Shown here one piece after another: positions 5,880 through 5,995 of a DNA stretch of 5,995 nucleotides. The position numbers and the translations under genes are program-made. Below the pieces are notes generated by a model. The model was not told where the DNA came from. It ran no database searches and saw only the letters and a program-made list of their open reading frames with translations. How positions within the stretch are numbered: position 1 is the stretch's first letter; each line of letters begins with the position of its first letter. The DNA is from JAFTYR01 sp964571375 (GTDB lineage Bacteria; Pseudomonadota; Gammaproteobacteria; Burkholderiales; Burkholderiaceae_F), in NCBI GenBank assembly GCA_964571375.1, contig CAZNBL010000071.1:1-5995 (forward strand). The letters are read 5' to 3'.

Positions 5880-5890
5880 ATGATTATCAT
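5880..5890. promoter_or_regulatory. Palindrome ATGATTATCAT, core similar to a Fur box
   Basis: This is a perfect 5-1-5 inverted repeat. It equals the central 11 bp of the E. coli Fur consensus apart from the ambiguous A/T centre, but the outer four bases on each side match poorly. It lies just upstream of the 19-bp dyad in the HNH gene's upstream region. No iron-related gene is seen in the window. Confidence 0.25.
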
Positions 5891-5940
5891 AAAGACAGAT
5901 GAGAATCTCGCAAGGGATTTATTTATCGTTCTTTTAGTGC

Positions 5941-5976
5941 AAAAAAAGCGCAGGGGGTGAAACCAGATCCCCTGCG
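5941..5976 (-). terminator. Minus-strand intrinsic terminator of a gene lying beyond the right edge
   Basis: CGCAGGGG (5949-5956) pairs with CCCCTGCG (5969-5976). Read on the minus strand the stem is followed by C and seven T (5941-5947). The plus-strand side has no T-run, so it acts leftwards. It implies a minus-strand gene ending at or near the edge; a TAA at 5988-5990 could be its stop, but too little is visible to call it. Confidence 0.75.
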
Positions 5977-5995
5977 ATAAGAACGTCTTATTGGA

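Noticed and set aside
5941..5995. Possible RNA gene around the GC-rich hairpin at the right edge
   Set aside because: The structure is a single hairpin with a minus-strand T-run and no cloverleaf or other known RNA pattern, so a terminator explains it.
1..5995. CRISPR arrays, insertion sequences, tRNA or rRNA genes
   Set aside because: No regularly spaced repeats, transposase ORFs or conserved RNA sequences were seen on either strand.

Overview
The window looks like chromosomal DNA from an anaerobic, gut-type Gram-negative proteobacterium. My best guess is the Sutterellaceae (Burkholderiales; Sutterella/Parasutterella relatives). This rests on the gene content: a Tat-exported fumarate-reductase-family flavoprotein beside a periplasmic PhnD-like sensor domain, and a dba-dsbI pair. 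GC sampled by eye is about 50-55% in the left two thirds. The assignment is inferred; no marker gene is present.

Region 1 (1-2465) is a divergent pair. On the minus strand, starting at 826 and running off the left edge, is an exported PhnD-like substrate-binding domain of the kind found at the N-terminus of TtrS-type sensor kinases. On the plus strand (975-2465) is a Tat-exported, heme-free flavoprotein of the fumarate reductase/urocanate reductase family. All four residues that fumarate reductases use to hold and protonate fumarate appear to be replaced. A 148-bp shared intergenic region carries outward-facing promoter candidates and a short palindrome. The simplest reading is a reductase for an unknown organic electron acceptor, controlled by a sensor for that acceptor.

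Region 2 (2466-4338) is a tight two-gene operon. A 55-residue two-helix membrane protein resembling Dba (2558-2725), too short to be found by length cut-offs, is followed after 9 nt by DsbI (2735-4252). DsbI is a DsbB-type quinone-linked thiol oxidase fused to a periplasmic beta-propeller. It lacks the second periplasmic cysteine pair of classical DsbB. It uses AAG for all 32 lysines, which suggests high expression. A very strong GAAA-loop terminator closes the unit. A link to region 1 is conceivable through folding of exported proteins, but is not shown.

Region 3 (4339-5995) is AT-richer and looks like an accessory insert. It has a plus-strand gene for a protein I do not recognise (4418-4906) converging on a minus-strand HNH endonuclease of the restriction-associated HNH_2 type (4984-5769), with a bidirectional terminator between them. 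Similar 19-bp dyads (TGCG..TGACGCA) lie upstream of both genes. No methyltransferase is visible. At the right edge a minus-strand terminator marks the end of a gene that lies outside the window.
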